From Ramlibacter tataouinensis (lineage in GTDB: Bacteria; Pseudomonadota; Gammaproteobacteria; Burkholderiales; Burkholderiaceae_C), in contig NZ_CP116009.1 in assembly GCF_027941915.1 (NCBI RefSeq), positions 1,798,001-1,862,000 of the forward strand: a stretch of 64,000 nucleotides of DNA, given 5' to 3'. Under the pieces are notes generated by a model. It was given only the letters and a program-made list of their open reading frames with translations. It searched no databases and had not been told where the DNA came from. The translations under genes and the position numbers were made by a program. Below, piece after piece: positions 1-8,256 of this stretch. The number at the start of each line of letters is the position of its first letter. Position 1 is the stretch's first letter.

Positions 1-516
1 CGCGGCCAGCTGGCCCTGAGCTACGAGAAGTTCTCGGCGCTGGCGCGGGCGCTGAACATGGACATCGGCGCGATGTTCGCCGAGGCCGGCGGCTCGCCCC
101 GCTCGCTGGACCAGCCGGTGGTCACCCGCGCCAACCAGGGCGTGCGCTACCGCGGCCTGGCCTTCACCTACGAGTTCCTGGGCACGCAGGCCGCCGGCAA
201 GCAGATGAGCCCGATCCTGGGCACCGTCCACGCGCGCGCCATCCAGGGCCCCGGCGACTTCGCGCGCCATGAAGGCGAGGAGTTCATGTACGTGCTGTCC
301 GGCAAGGTGGAAGTGCACTTCGACACCGGCGAGGTGTTCCGCCTCGCCAAGGGCGACTCGCTGTATTTCGACAGCCGCATCGGCCACGCCTACATCAGCA
401 CCGGCCCGCGCCTGGCCCGCATCCTCGGTGCCACCACCGGCGAAAGCAGCCTGATGCGGCTCGCGCGCGAGCGGGAAAGCGGCACGGCGGGGCCCGCCCG
501 CCGGAACGCGAAGTGA
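1..516 (+). CDS. XRE-family regulator with C-terminal cupin domain (5' truncated by window edge)
   Basis: The reading frame is open from base 1, so the first ATG at 58 is internal and the gene starts upstream. The first 19 codons look like the end of an XRE helix-turn-helix (SYEKFSALARALNMDIGAMF). A cupin_2 domain follows, with the metal-site-like stretch RHEGEEFMYVLSG and the second cupin motif GDSLYFDSRIGHAY. Proteins of this architecture are small-molecule-responsive DNA-binding regulators. The stop codon sits 11 bases before the ATG of the following enoyl-CoA hydratase, so the two may be co-transcribed. The ligand cannot be told from the sequence. Confidence 0.85.
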   Translation, partial: RGQLALSYEKFSALARALNMDIGAMFAEAGGSPRSLDQPVVTRANQGVRYRGLAFTYEFLGTQAAGKQMSPILGTVHARAIQGPGDFARHEGEEFMYVLSGKVEVHFDTGEVFRLAKGDSLYFDSRIGHAYISTGPRLARILGATTGESSLMRLARERESGTAGPARRNAK

Positions 517-527
517 GGGTGATGGGC

Positions 528-1283
528 ATGGAATACGTCTTGCTGCGCAACGAGGGGCCGGTGTCGATCGTCAGCCTGAACCGGCCCGAACGGCTCAACG
601 CCATCGGGACCGGGCTGTTGCGCGACCTGCAGGTTGCCTTGGACCGGGCGCAGGCCGACCCGGCCACCCGCGTGATCGTGTTCACCGGCGAAGGGCGCGC
701 GTTCTGCGCCGGCGACGACCTGAAGGAGTTCGACCAGCAGGCGGGTTCGCCCGAGTCGATCGCGCACCACGCCGACAGCGTCCAGCAGATCACCCGCACC
801 CTCATGTTCGGCTCCAAGCTGGTGGTCGGCGCCGTCCGCGGCCATGCCGTGGGCGGCGGCTTCGAGTGGGTGCTGAACTGCGATCTGATCGTGGCCGGCG
901 ACGACCTGGTCGGCTTCTTCCCCGAAATGTCACTGGGCCATTTCGTCACCGGCGGCGTCACCCACCTGCTGCCACTGGCGGTGGGACACCAGAAGGCGAT
1001 GGAGCTGCTGGTGCTGGGCGAGCGGCAAGGCGCGCAGGCGCTGCAGCGGCTGGGCATCGTCAAGGAGGTGGTGCCGCCCAGCGAAGTCCTGCCGCGTGCG
1101 CTCGAACTGGCGCGGCAGGTCGCCGAGCGCTCGCCGCACGCGCTGGCCCGTCTGAAGCGGGCCATGGCCGCCGACCCGGGCCGGCTGGCCGCGGCGCTGG
1201 AGACCGAGCGGCGCGCCTGCGTGGAGCTGTCGGCACTGGCGGACACGGCGGCGCGGATTGCGAAGGCGACCCAGGGGCTGTGA
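528..1283 (+). CDS. Enoyl-CoA hydratase/isomerase family protein
   Basis: A crotonase-fold protein of about 251 aa, the usual family length. The oxyanion-hole segments are visible: AFCAGDDLKEFDQQ and GHAVGGGFEWVLNCDLIVA. The second catalytic region reads EMSLGHFVTGGVTHLLP; it has the ExxxG pattern of hydratases only partly, so hydratase versus isomerase activity is open. I prefer ATG 528 because GAGGG lies 8 bases upstream; ATG 522 and GTG 513 are in frame but poorly placed. It follows the XRE-cupin gene closely, which suggests a small regulated catabolic unit. The substrate is unknown. Confidence 0.85.
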   Translation: MEYVLLRNEGPVSIVSLNRPERLNAIGTGLLRDLQVALDRAQADPATRVIVFTGEGRAFCAGDDLKEFDQQAGSPESIAHHADSVQQITRTLMFGSKLVVGAVRGHAVGGGFEWVLNCDLIVAGDDLVGFFPEMSLGHFVTGGVTHLLPLAVGHQKAMELLVLGERQGAQALQRLGIVKEVVPPSEVLPRALELARQVAERSPHALARLKRAMAADPGRLAAALETERRACVELSALADTAARIAKATQGL

Positions 1284-1382
1284 CGCCCAGCGGCCGAGCG
1301 ATCGCGCCGCCACCCGGCCGCTGGTCGAAGCCGGCAAGCTGCGCATGCCGTAGCGGCCAGGCGGCCAGCCGCGGGACGGATT

Positions 1383-2243
1383 TCAATCCGGCTGCGCCGG
1401 GGGAGCCTTGATTCGCTGCCGCTGGCTGCCCAGCCCGCTGATGCCAAGAGTGACGACGTCACCCGCTTGCAGATAGCGAGGCGGCTTCATCCCCATGCCG
1501 ACGCCACTCGGCGTCCCTGTGATGATCAGATCGCCGGGCTCGAGGGTCATGAAGCGGCTGCAGTGGCTCACGATCTCGGCGCATCCGAAGATCATGTCGC
1601 TCGTGCTGGCGTTCTGCACCAGCTCGTCGTTGACCTTGAGCCACAGGTCCAGGGCTTGCGGATCCCCGACCTCGTCGGAGGTGACCAGGCAGGGGCCGAT
1701 CGGACCGAACCCGTCGAAGCCTTTCCCTTTGCCCCACTGCCCTGCCCCACCGTTGAACTGGTAGTTGCGGTCCGACACGTCATTGGACAGGCAGTAGCCG
1801 GCGATATGCCGGGGCGCGTCGGCGACGCTGACCCGCTGCGCCCGGCTGCCGATGACGATGCACAGTTCGACTTCCCAGTCCAGCTGGCACCCCGCGTACG
1901 GGATCGTCACGTCGTCGTCCGGCCCGCTGATGCAGCTGGTCCACTTGGGAAACAGCACGGGCTGCTCGGGGATCGGCATCCCCGATTCGATCGCGTGCTT
2001 GCGGTAATTCAGGCCGATCGCCAGGAACTTCCCCACCCTCGACAGGGGGGGGCCGATGCGAACCGTGTCCGGTACGAGCGGCAGCCCGCCCAGGTCGATC
2101 CGGCGCAGCCTGGCGAGCGACTCGGGACACAACACCTCCGGCGTGATGTCGGCAACGTGACCGGAGAGGTCCCGGATCCTGCCCTCGCCGTCCAGGAGAC
2201 CAGGGCGCTCGTGGCCAATCGGCCCGTATCTGAGTAGCTTCAT
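1383..2243 (-). CDS. Fumarylacetoacetate hydrolase (FAH) family protein
   Basis: About 286 aa from the start MKLLRYGPIGHE; an upstream ATG would add 15 residues with no match to the family. The core carries the FAH-superfamily signatures: FLAIGLNYRKHAIE, the metal ligands in DWEVELCIVIG (ExE) and the later Asp in SNDVSDRNYQ, and the C-terminal GDLIITGTPSGVGMGMKPPR. Family members hydrolyse or decarboxylate acylpyruvates and oxo-diacids at the end of aromatic catabolism. It is the last gene of a leftward unit after a RidA-like gene and a TctC-like binding protein. Specificity is not readable from the sequence. Confidence 0.88.
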   Translation of the reverse strand: MKLLRYGPIGHERPGLLDGEGRIRDLSGHVADITPEVLCPESLARLRRIDLGGLPLVPDTVRIGPPLSRVGKFLAIGLNYRKHAIESGMPIPEQPVLFPKWTSCISGPDDDVTIPYAGCQLDWEVELCIVIGSRAQRVSVADAPRHIAGYCLSNDVSDRNYQFNGGAGQWGKGKGFDGFGPIGPCLVTSDEVGDPQALDLWLKVNDELVQNASTSDMIFGCAEIVSHCSRFMTLEPGDLIITGTPSGVGMGMKPPRYLQAGDVVTLGISGLGSQRQRIKAPPAQPD

Positions 2244-2403
2244 CTTGACGCGTGGCATCGGGCAGCGTGGCAGCAGCCGGGATGCCATTCCATGTTTTCG
2301 TGTAGGCGGGGCGGCGCGGCCAATGCGCCGCGGAGATCCACCCTGTGAGGTTGCGTAGCCGTCGTCCAGCGAGCCCGCTGCGAGCGGGCTCGCTGGCGAC
2401 TCG

Positions 2404-3363
2404 CTATTCCATGCGAACGTTCGCGAAGGCGATGGCGTCGGCGAAGCGCTTGCTCTCCTGCGCCATGAACTCGGCGAAGGCTTCCGACGTGGAAGGCGTC
2501 GGCTTGACGCCGAGATCCGTCAGCTTCTTGGCGATCTCGGGCTTCCTGAGGGCGCTGGTGATGGCGGTGTTCAGCGTACTGCGGATCGCTGCGGGCGTTT
2601 CCGCGCGCACCAGGATGCCGAACCAGGATTTCGACTGGAACGGCACTCCCGTCGCCTCTTCGAACGTGGGGACGTCAGGCAGGTTCGGGTCTCTCTTGTC
2701 GGTGGCGATGGCGAGCGCTCGGATCTTGCTGTCCTTGGCAAAGGGGATCACGACCGGCAGGTCATTGAGCATGCTGTCGAGGCGGCCGGCGATGATGTCC
2801 TGCAGGCCTTCGTTGCCCTTGTAGGGGATATGCGTCGCCGTGAAGCCGTAGAGCTTCTTCATGCGCTCGAATCCGAGATGGCCCGAGCTCGCGTTGCCGA
2901 ACGATCCGTACGACATGTTGGCGCCATTGGCCTTGGAGTGGGCGATGAACTCCTTGGCGGTCTTGTGGGGCGATCCGATCGGGCTGATCAGCACATGCGC
3001 GGATTCGGCCAGGCCGGTGATGGGCACGAACGCCGTCTGCGGGTTGTACGGCAGCTTCGACATCAGCTGGGCCGAGATGAGGAAACTCGCGGCGTTCACG
3101 AACAGCGTGTGTCCATCCGCCGGAGCGGCAGCGGTGTAGGCCGCGCCGATGGTGGTGCTCGCGCCGGGCTTGTACTCGATGACCACCGGTTGCTTGAGCG
3201 TCTGGCTCATGTCGTCGCCGATGGCTCGGACGATGGGCTCCAGCGTGCTGCCCGGTGCGTAGGGCACGACGATGCGGATCGGCTTGGTCGGGAACTGGGC
3301 GGCAGCGATGCCGCTCACCAGGGCCAGGGCCACGCCAACCAGTTGCTTGGTGAATACCTTCAT
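2404..3363 (-). CDS. Tripartite tricarboxylate transporter (Bug/TctC) periplasmic binding protein
   Basis: 319 aa starting at MKVFTKQLVGVALALVSG, a clear signal peptide cut near AAA-QFPTKP. The mature protein opens with the Bug hallmark PIRIVVPYAPGS and contains YKPGASTTIGA and the family's domain-two region DVPTFEEATG. Such proteins bind organic acids in the periplasm, and Burkholderiales carry very many, usually without a linked membrane permease; none is linked here. It lies 26 bases after the RidA-like gene and upstream of the FAH-family gene on the same strand, which suggests its ligand feeds that pathway. Confidence 0.9.
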   Translation of the reverse strand: MKVFTKQLVGVALALVSGIAAAQFPTKPIRIVVPYAPGSTLEPIVRAIGDDMSQTLKQPVVIEYKPGASTTIGAAYTAAAPADGHTLFVNAASFLISAQLMSKLPYNPQTAFVPITGLAESAHVLISPIGSPHKTAKEFIAHSKANGANMSYGSFGNASSGHLGFERMKKLYGFTATHIPYKGNEGLQDIIAGRLDSMLNDLPVVIPFAKDSKIRALAIATDKRDPNLPDVPTFEEATGVPFQSKSWFGILVRAETPAAIRSTLNTAITSALRKPEIAKKLTDLGVKPTPSTSEAFAEFMAQESKRFADAIAFANVRME

Positions 3364-3389
3364 TGCTTTCCTTCCGGGGAGTTGGGCAT

Positions 3390-3794
3390 TCACTTGGAAG
3401 TGCTGCCGCCGATGTAGCCGCAGCAGTTGATTTCCACCCGCATCGGGGGGTTCGCCTTCGGGCTGCCGACCCGCACCGCCTGGATCAGCGTGGAGCAGGG
3501 GAAGTCCCCGGAGAAGAACTCGCGCCGCGCACGCCAGATCTCCTGGTTGTCGTCGAGATCGATCACGAAGATCTGCATCGTCATGATGTCGTCCATGGCC
3601 CCGCCAGCCGCCTGGATGAGGGAGCGGATGTCCGCAAAGATCCCGCGCGCCTGGTCGTACGTCGTGGCGCCCTCCCGAACCATCCCCGAAATGTGGAAGT
3701 GCCCGCCCTGGGCCACCTTCATGTTCGACCACGTCTGGGGCGGCGGTGCGGGGACGTCCGATGCTTCGGGCACGTTGATCACGGTGTAGCTCAT
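3390..3794 (-). CDS. RidA/YjgF-YER057c family protein
   Basis: 134 aa, the normal size for the family. The start is the ATG at 3794 (MSYTVINVPEASD). Visible family features are GGHFHISGMV, DIRSLIQAAGGAMDDIMTMQIFVID and VEINCCGYIG. Canonical RidA hydrolyses reactive enamines and imines to keto acids using a conserved arginine in an R-x-E context; here the late motif is MRVEINC, so the Arg may be kept. It is first in the leftward unit with the TctC-like and FAH-family genes and diverges from the GntR regulator, so it probably acts in that pathway rather than in general housekeeping. Confidence 0.87.
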   Translation of the reverse strand: MSYTVINVPEASDVPAPPPQTWSNMKVAQGGHFHISGMVREGATTYDQARGIFADIRSLIQAAGGAMDDIMTMQIFVIDLDDNQEIWRARREFFSGDFPCSTLIQAVRVGSPKANPPMRVEINCCGYIGGSTSK

Positions 3795-3806
3795 GCTGTC
3801 TCCTCT

Positions 3807-3827
3807 TGTAAAGATTCCAACTTTACA
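3807..3827. promoter_or_regulatory. Perfect inverted repeat, likely GntR operator
   Basis: TGTAAAG-attccaa-CTTTACA is a perfect 7-bp inverted repeat with a 7-base spacer. It begins 12 bases upstream of the RidA-like start and 60 bases upstream of the divergent GntR gene. Its position and symmetry fit an operator for that regulator. Binding itself is inferred. Confidence 0.6.
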
Positions 3828-3887
3828 GGATTTTCCAACATCGGCAAATTTTCCTGGTCCGGGCGTTTGGGTGGCAAGATTCGCGGC

Positions 3888-4652
3888 ATGACTTCTTCCG
3901 CAAGCCCCCTGGACGCCGGACGGCGCACGACCGCCACCTCCGCGGACGAGGTCGAGCAGCGCCTTTCGACCGACATCTGCTCCGGACGGCTGGAACCGGG
4001 GGCCAAACTCGCATTCGGAATGCTCAGGGAGCGCTACGGCGTGGGGATCAGCCCGTTGCGCGAGGCGCTGCAAAGGCTGGTGTCGCAGAACCTCGTCATC
4101 GCCGAGAGCCACATCGGCTTCCGGGTGGCCCCCCTCAGCCTGGACGAGCTGCAGGACGTCCACGGCCTGCGCAAGCAGCTGTGCTCGGACGCGCTGCGCA
4201 ATTCGATCGCCAATGGCTCCATCGCCTGGGAGGCCCAGGTTCTCGCGGCCAGCCACGCCCTCGGACGAATGCCGATTCCAAACGACCCCTATGGCGAGGA
4301 CGCGGACCGATGGGAAGAGTCGCACCGGCAGCTTCACTGGTCCCTGATTAGCGCGTGTCGCTCGAAATGGCTGCTGCAGTTTTGCCGGATGCTCGACGCC
4401 CAGTACATCCGCTACCGCCGCATCGTGCTCGCTCGGAACTGGCATTCGAAGAACTTCAGCGAGCGCATCCACAGGGAGCACACCGCGCTGATCGATGCCA
4501 CCATCAACCGGCATGCCGACCTGGCGGTCAAGTTGCTTGTGGCTCACTTCGACGGCAACGCGCAGGACCTCCTGCGCCTGATGCAGGAGCAACTCAGCCC
4601 TGGACCTGCGCGGACGCCGAAGAAGGCCGGGCGGCTCGCAACAGCGAAGTGA
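3888..4652 (+). CDS. GntR-family transcriptional regulator (FadR subfamily, FCD domain)
   Basis: 254 aa from MTSSASPLDAG. The N-terminal winged helix-turn-helix is recognisable: ICSGRLEPGAKL, then LRERYGVGISPLREALQRLVSQNLV. The C-terminal part is an all-helical FCD-type effector domain with histidines that could form the usual metal/ligand site (SHRQLHWSLISAC; IHREHTALIDATINRHADLA). Typical FCD members repress catabolic genes and release DNA on binding an organic acid. It is divergent from the RidA/TctC/FAH unit, with a perfect inverted repeat between them, so autoregulation and control of that unit are likely. Confidence 0.9.
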   Translation: MTSSASPLDAGRRTTATSADEVEQRLSTDICSGRLEPGAKLAFGMLRERYGVGISPLREALQRLVSQNLVIAESHIGFRVAPLSLDELQDVHGLRKQLCSDALRNSIANGSIAWEAQVLAASHALGRMPIPNDPYGEDADRWEESHRQLHWSLISACRSKWLLQFCRMLDAQYIRYRRIVLARNWHSKNFSERIHREHTALIDATINRHADLAVKLLVAHFDGNAQDLLRLMQEQLSPGPARTPKKAGRLATAK

Positions 4653-5067
4653 AGCGGCCTGGAGGGCCTTGGAGGGCGCCGGTCACCGCCCGCTGCAGGA
4701 ACTCCACGCGGCCGACGGCTTTCTCACCGGTTCAGCGCAAACGCTAGGCGCAGGCCTCTACTCGACGGCTGGCCCCCGGGGCACAGCTGTGCGCGTGAAA
4801 CAGAGTCCTTAACTGAGGCGTCATGAAACCCGCGCCAGTTCTAGGTATGCCGTCGAACCGTCAGGTCAGGTCGCTTTACTGATGGAACTGAGGTCCCGCC
4901 AGCCAGTTGCGAAGGTGCGCTTTTTCCAGAACAGAGTCGTTAACAGCTGGAACTACGGCAAGAAAACGACGCAAATTAGTGTTCTGAGAGGACAAACGGC
5001 AGAGGGCATTCAGCCTTCCCTTGGGGCACCCGCAAGCGCCAGCGCACTCAACATCCTAACGCAGCTC
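4653..5067. other. Non-coding stretch, no supported gene
   Basis: About 415 bases follow the GntR stop codon. Reading frames here lack recognisable protein features. It abuts the decayed transposase fragment and is probably degraded mobile-element or spacer DNA. Confidence 0.5.
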
Positions 5068-5301
5068 TTATGCAGCCTCTGCCGAGGGGTTCTCATCGTC
5101 CAGTGCCTGCAGGTACTCGCGCACCGCGCGCGTGGGCGCCTCCCCTTCGGACCATCGTGCCGCTTCGCCAGCCGGTACTCCACGCGCCCGGCTCGCATCG
5201 ACCTTGATGACGCTGGCGTCGATGGCAAACCCCTCGCCGCCGACCATCCCCTCCTTCATGCAGCGACGCAGCACCGACTCAAAGACGTGCCGGAACCCCT
5301 T
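5068..5301 (-). mobile_element. IS1182-like transposase remnant (middle portion)
   Basis: Read leftward, the frame gives FRHVFESVLRRCMKEGMVGG, then EGFAIDASVIKVDASRARG and APTRAVREYLQALDDENP, followed by a stop. This is the characteristic stretch of IS1182-like DDE transposases around the first catalytic Asp (FAIDAS). Neither the N-terminal third nor the rest of the catalytic domain follows, and upstream of about 5301 the frame loses resemblance. It is therefore an inactive fragment. A C-terminal fragment of the same type lies at 21513-21668 on the same strand, beyond the catabolic cluster. Confidence 0.7.
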
Positions 5302-5674
5302 TCTCTGTGCTCTGACTGGCGCGCTAGCTGCGGCATGCCCAAGCCGCCTCCCAGCCCCGGCGTCCCCACGCCGGGGGACATGCGCGTGAAGTTCGACGGG
5401 CGCGGCTTCGTCGTCGTATCCAGCACGCCGGACCAGCTCGCCCCAGCGCATCCGCGGCGACATCACCCGCTATATCAAGGTGGCCACGGACGCGAAGATC
5501 CCTACCGCTGCAGGTCCAGCCGCTGCTCGATCTTGCCTCGCATGTCCGCAGCCGCAGCTGTAGCTGCAGTTGCGCGGGTCCATGCGCTGGCGTCGAACTC
5601 GTCGGCGATCGCGAGCATGTAGCTCGACACGCACCGCTCACGCTGGGCGGTTTTTCCAGTTCCGGGGCCGGCCT
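5302..5674. other. Non-coding stretch between IS remnant and badI stop
   Basis: No supported gene. One leftward frame (5502 to about 5640) reads plausibly (SSYMLAIADEFDAS) but is short and matches nothing I recognise; it may be the tail of a decayed gene. Confidence 0.4.
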
Positions 5675-6457
5675 TCACTTGGCGTATTTGCGGAACTGCG
5701 GCTTCCGCTTCTCCTGCAGCGCGCGCACGCCTTCGCGCGATTCCTCGGTGTCGTAGTACAGCTTCAGCGCGTACATGCCCATGCCGGCGATCCCCGCCTG
5801 GTGCGCGGTGTCCATGTTGAAGCTGCGCTTGGCGATGGCAATAGCCGAGGGGCTGCGCTCGCAGATCTCCTCCGCCCACTGCTGCACCGTGGCGTCCAAC
5901 TCCTCGTGCGGCACGCAGATGTTGGCCAGACCCATCGCCATCGCTTCCCGGCCGCTGTAGCGGCGGCACAGGTACCAGATCTCGCGCGCCTTCTTCTCGC
6001 CCACAATGCGGGCGAGGAATGCCGTGCCGTAGCCAGGGTCCACTGAGCCCATCTTCGGCCCCACTTGGCCGAAGACCGCCTTCTCGGAGCAGATGGTCAG
6101 GTCGCAGAGCGTGGCCAGCACGTTGCCGCCGCCGATGGCATAGCCCTGCACCCGCGCGATGACGGGCTTGGGCACGTCGCGGATAGCCTGGTGCAATTCC
6201 TCCATCGGCAAGCCGATGGTGCCGCGGCCATCGTAATTGCCGTCGTGCGCCGACTGGTCGCCGCCGGTGCAGAAGGCCCGGTCGCCGGCGCCCGCCAGCA
6301 CGATGGCGCCGATCTCCCGGTCGTAGCCGGCCTTGTGCAGCGCGCGGATCAGTTCGTTGCAGGTGGTGCCGCGGAAGGCATTCATCTTCTCCGGACGGTT
6401 AATCGTGATCCACGCAACGCCGTTGCGGATTTCGTAGAGGAGATCCTGGTAGGTCAT
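5675..6457 (-). CDS. badI: BadI-type 2-ketocyclohexanecarboxyl-CoA hydrolase
   Basis: 260 aa, crotonase fold. The sequence closely follows what I know of Rhodopseudomonas BadI: EIRNGVAWITINRPEKMNAF, GDQSAHDGNYDGRGTIGLP, GYAIGGGNVLATLCDLTI, GQVGPKMGSVDPGYGTAFLA and the tail ALQEKRKPQFRKY. BadI hydrolytically opens the ring of 2-ketocyclohexanecarboxyl-CoA to pimelyl-CoA; the fold is shared with MenB. It is the last gene of a five-gene leftward operon, 25 bases after the flavoprotein gene. This is the strongest clue that the cluster handles an alicyclic ring. A related beta-diketone or ring-keto CoA ester could be the true substrate. Confidence 0.85.
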   Translation of the reverse strand: MTYQDLLYEIRNGVAWITINRPEKMNAFRGTTCNELIRALHKAGYDREIGAIVLAGAGDRAFCTGGDQSAHDGNYDGRGTIGLPMEELHQAIRDVPKPVIARVQGYAIGGGNVLATLCDLTICSEKAVFGQVGPKMGSVDPGYGTAFLARIVGEKKAREIWYLCRRYSGREAMAMGLANICVPHEELDATVQQWAEEICERSPSAIAIAKRSFNMDTAHQAGIAGMGMYALKLYYDTEESREGVRALQEKRKPQFRKYAK

Positions 6458-6482
6458 GGGCACCTTGCTTGGAGATGGAGAT

Positions 6483-8246
6483 CTAGGCGGATGGGAAGGG
6501 CTGCTCGTGTTGCGCTGCCGGCGCTGCAGTGGCTTCTGCGTCGAGCCGGCCGGCCAGCGCCAGGCCGGCAACGTAGCCGAAGGTGAGCGCGGGGCCGAGC
6601 GTGATGCCCGCGCCGGGGTAGTTGCCCCCCATAACGCTGGCGGCATCGTTGCCTACTGCGTACAGGCCCGGCACGGGCATCCCCTGGCGCGTGAGAACCC
6701 GGCACCGAGCATCGGTCTGCAGCCCGGCGAAGGTGCCAATGTCGCCAATGACCAGTTTCACCGCATAGAAGGGGCCGTGGGCGATGGGGGCCATGCACGG
6801 ATTCGGCTGCACCAGCGCGTCGCCCTGGTAGCGGTTGTAGGCCGTGCTGCCCTTGCCGAAGCGACAGTCCACGCCCTGGCGCGCGTCTTCGTTGAATGCG
6901 GCGACTTCCTCGGTCAGTGCCTCGGGCGGCACGCCGATGGACTGGGCCAGCGCCGCAAGCGTGGCGCCCCGGCGCAGGTAGCCGTTGCGCAGGTACTTGC
7001 CGATTGGCAGCGGCGCCTTGGCCACCGTGCCCACCCCGTAGCCGCGCAGGTGCCGATGGTCGCAGACCAACCAGCAGCTCACCTCGCCCAGCCCGCGGGC
7101 GCGCGCCGCCTTCACCAGTTCCTGCACGAAGTCGTGGTACGAGTTGGCCTCGTTGGCGAAGCGCTTGCCATCCGCCAACACGGCGATCACCCCGGGCTTG
7201 GCCCGGTCGATGAAGTGCGGCATCACGCCCGTGCTGCCACCGGGACGGGCCACGATCGAGGTCGGACACCATGCCGCCGCATTCGGAATCGTCGGGTCCA
7301 CCCAGCCGCCCGCCGATTCCCCCAGGCGCAGGCCATCGCCCGTGTTGTGAGGGGGCGAGGGGCTGAAGTGCTCGCGCCCGGTGGGCGCGTGCGGAAAGAG
7401 CTGACAACGTCGTTCGACATCGTGCGGGAAGCCGCCTGCCGCGAGCACCACCCCGCGGCGCGCGCGGACCTCCACTTCGCGCCCTTCGCGCAGCACCACC
7501 GCGCCGCCTACGATGCCGTCCTGCTGCAGCAGACGCTGCACAGGCGATGCCAGCCACACGGGAATTCCCAGGTCCATGCCGGCCTTGGCCAGCCGCCCGG
7601 CCAGCGCGTTGCCGTTGGTCAGAGTCATGCCGCGACCGTGGCGCAGCACTTCGAGGAAGTGGCGGCCGAAGCGGCGGGCCACGTAGAGGAGCGATTCCGC
7701 TGATTGAAACGCCCGCAGGAAATGCCAGAGCTCCTTGCCAGACCCCAGCATCATGCCGAAGACCGTGAGCTCCGGAATGGGCGGCGCCAGCGACTCGATG
7801 CGATGACCCAGCTCCCTGGCGTCGAAGGGCCGAGTCACCATCGAGCGACCGCCCTGCGCGCCCCCCGGTGCCTCGGCATGGTAGTCCGGGAAGACAGGGG
7901 GCATGTCGAACTGCAAGCATGTGCGCTGCGTGAAGAAGTCGATGGCCTCGGGTCCGTAGCGCAGGAACGCATCCACCCGCGCCGCATCGAAATGGGTGCC
8001 GGCCTCATGTCGCAAATAGCGGCGAGCGGCGCCCTCGGGCTCGTGCAAGCCCTGCTCGCGGGCGAGACGCGTGCCCGGGATCCAGAGCCAGCCGCCCGAG
8101 CGGGCGGTCGTGCCGCCATACAGCGGCGCCTTCTCGGCCACCAACACTTCCAGTCCATGGGCCGCGGCGGTGACCGCCGCGGACATGCCGGAAGCGCCAC
8201 TTCCGACTACCAGCACGTCGACGTCAACGCTTCCATTCTCGGCCAT
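6483..8246 (-). CDS. FAD-dependent oxidoreductase, 3-ketosteroid-Delta1-dehydrogenase-like
   Basis: 587 aa. The N-terminal FAD-binding Rossmann motif is VLVVGSGASGMSAA, followed by EKAPLYGGTTARSGGWLWIP. The C-terminal FAD segment reads GLYAVGNDAASVMGG then GAGITLGPALTFGYVAG, as in KstD/fumarate-reductase-type flavoproteins. Such enzymes introduce a C=C bond next to a ketone. In aerobic cyclohexanecarboxylate aromatisation, related flavoproteins oxidise oxo-cyclohexane rings. The upstream dctM gene ends 10 bases away and badI begins 25 bases later, so it is co-transcribed. I infer desaturation of a cyclic keto intermediate in the same pathway as BadI; a steroid substrate is possible but nothing else steroid-specific is nearby. 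Confidence 0.82.
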   Translation of the reverse strand: MAENGSVDVDVLVVGSGASGMSAAVTAAAHGLEVLVAEKAPLYGGTTARSGGWLWIPGTRLAREQGLHEPEGAARRYLRHEAGTHFDAARVDAFLRYGPEAIDFFTQRTCLQFDMPPVFPDYHAEAPGGAQGGRSMVTRPFDARELGHRIESLAPPIPELTVFGMMLGSGKELWHFLRAFQSAESLLYVARRFGRHFLEVLRHGRGMTLTNGNALAGRLAKAGMDLGIPVWLASPVQRLLQQDGIVGGAVVLREGREVEVRARRGVVLAAGGFPHDVERRCQLFPHAPTGREHFSPSPPHNTGDGLRLGESAGGWVDPTIPNAAAWCPTSIVARPGGSTGVMPHFIDRAKPGVIAVLADGKRFANEANSYHDFVQELVKAARARGLGEVSCWLVCDHRHLRGYGVGTVAKAPLPIGKYLRNGYLRRGATLAALAQSIGVPPEALTEEVAAFNEDARQGVDCRFGKGSTAYNRYQGDALVQPNPCMAPIAHGPFYAVKLVIGDIGTFAGLQTDARCRVLTRQGMPVPGLYAVGNDAASVMGGNYPGAGITLGPALTFGYVAGLALAGRLDAEATAAPAAQHEQPFPSA

Positions 8247-8256
8247 CCCGATTCTC

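Noticed and set aside
395..1462. 355-aa leftward frame opposite the first hydratase
   Set aside because: Ser/Arg/Ala-rich antisense shadow of a well-supported crotonase gene; common in high-GC DNA.
5502..5969. 155-aa leftward frame right of the IS remnant
   Set aside because: Most of it is a shadow of badI; the short non-overlapping tail matches nothing recognisable.
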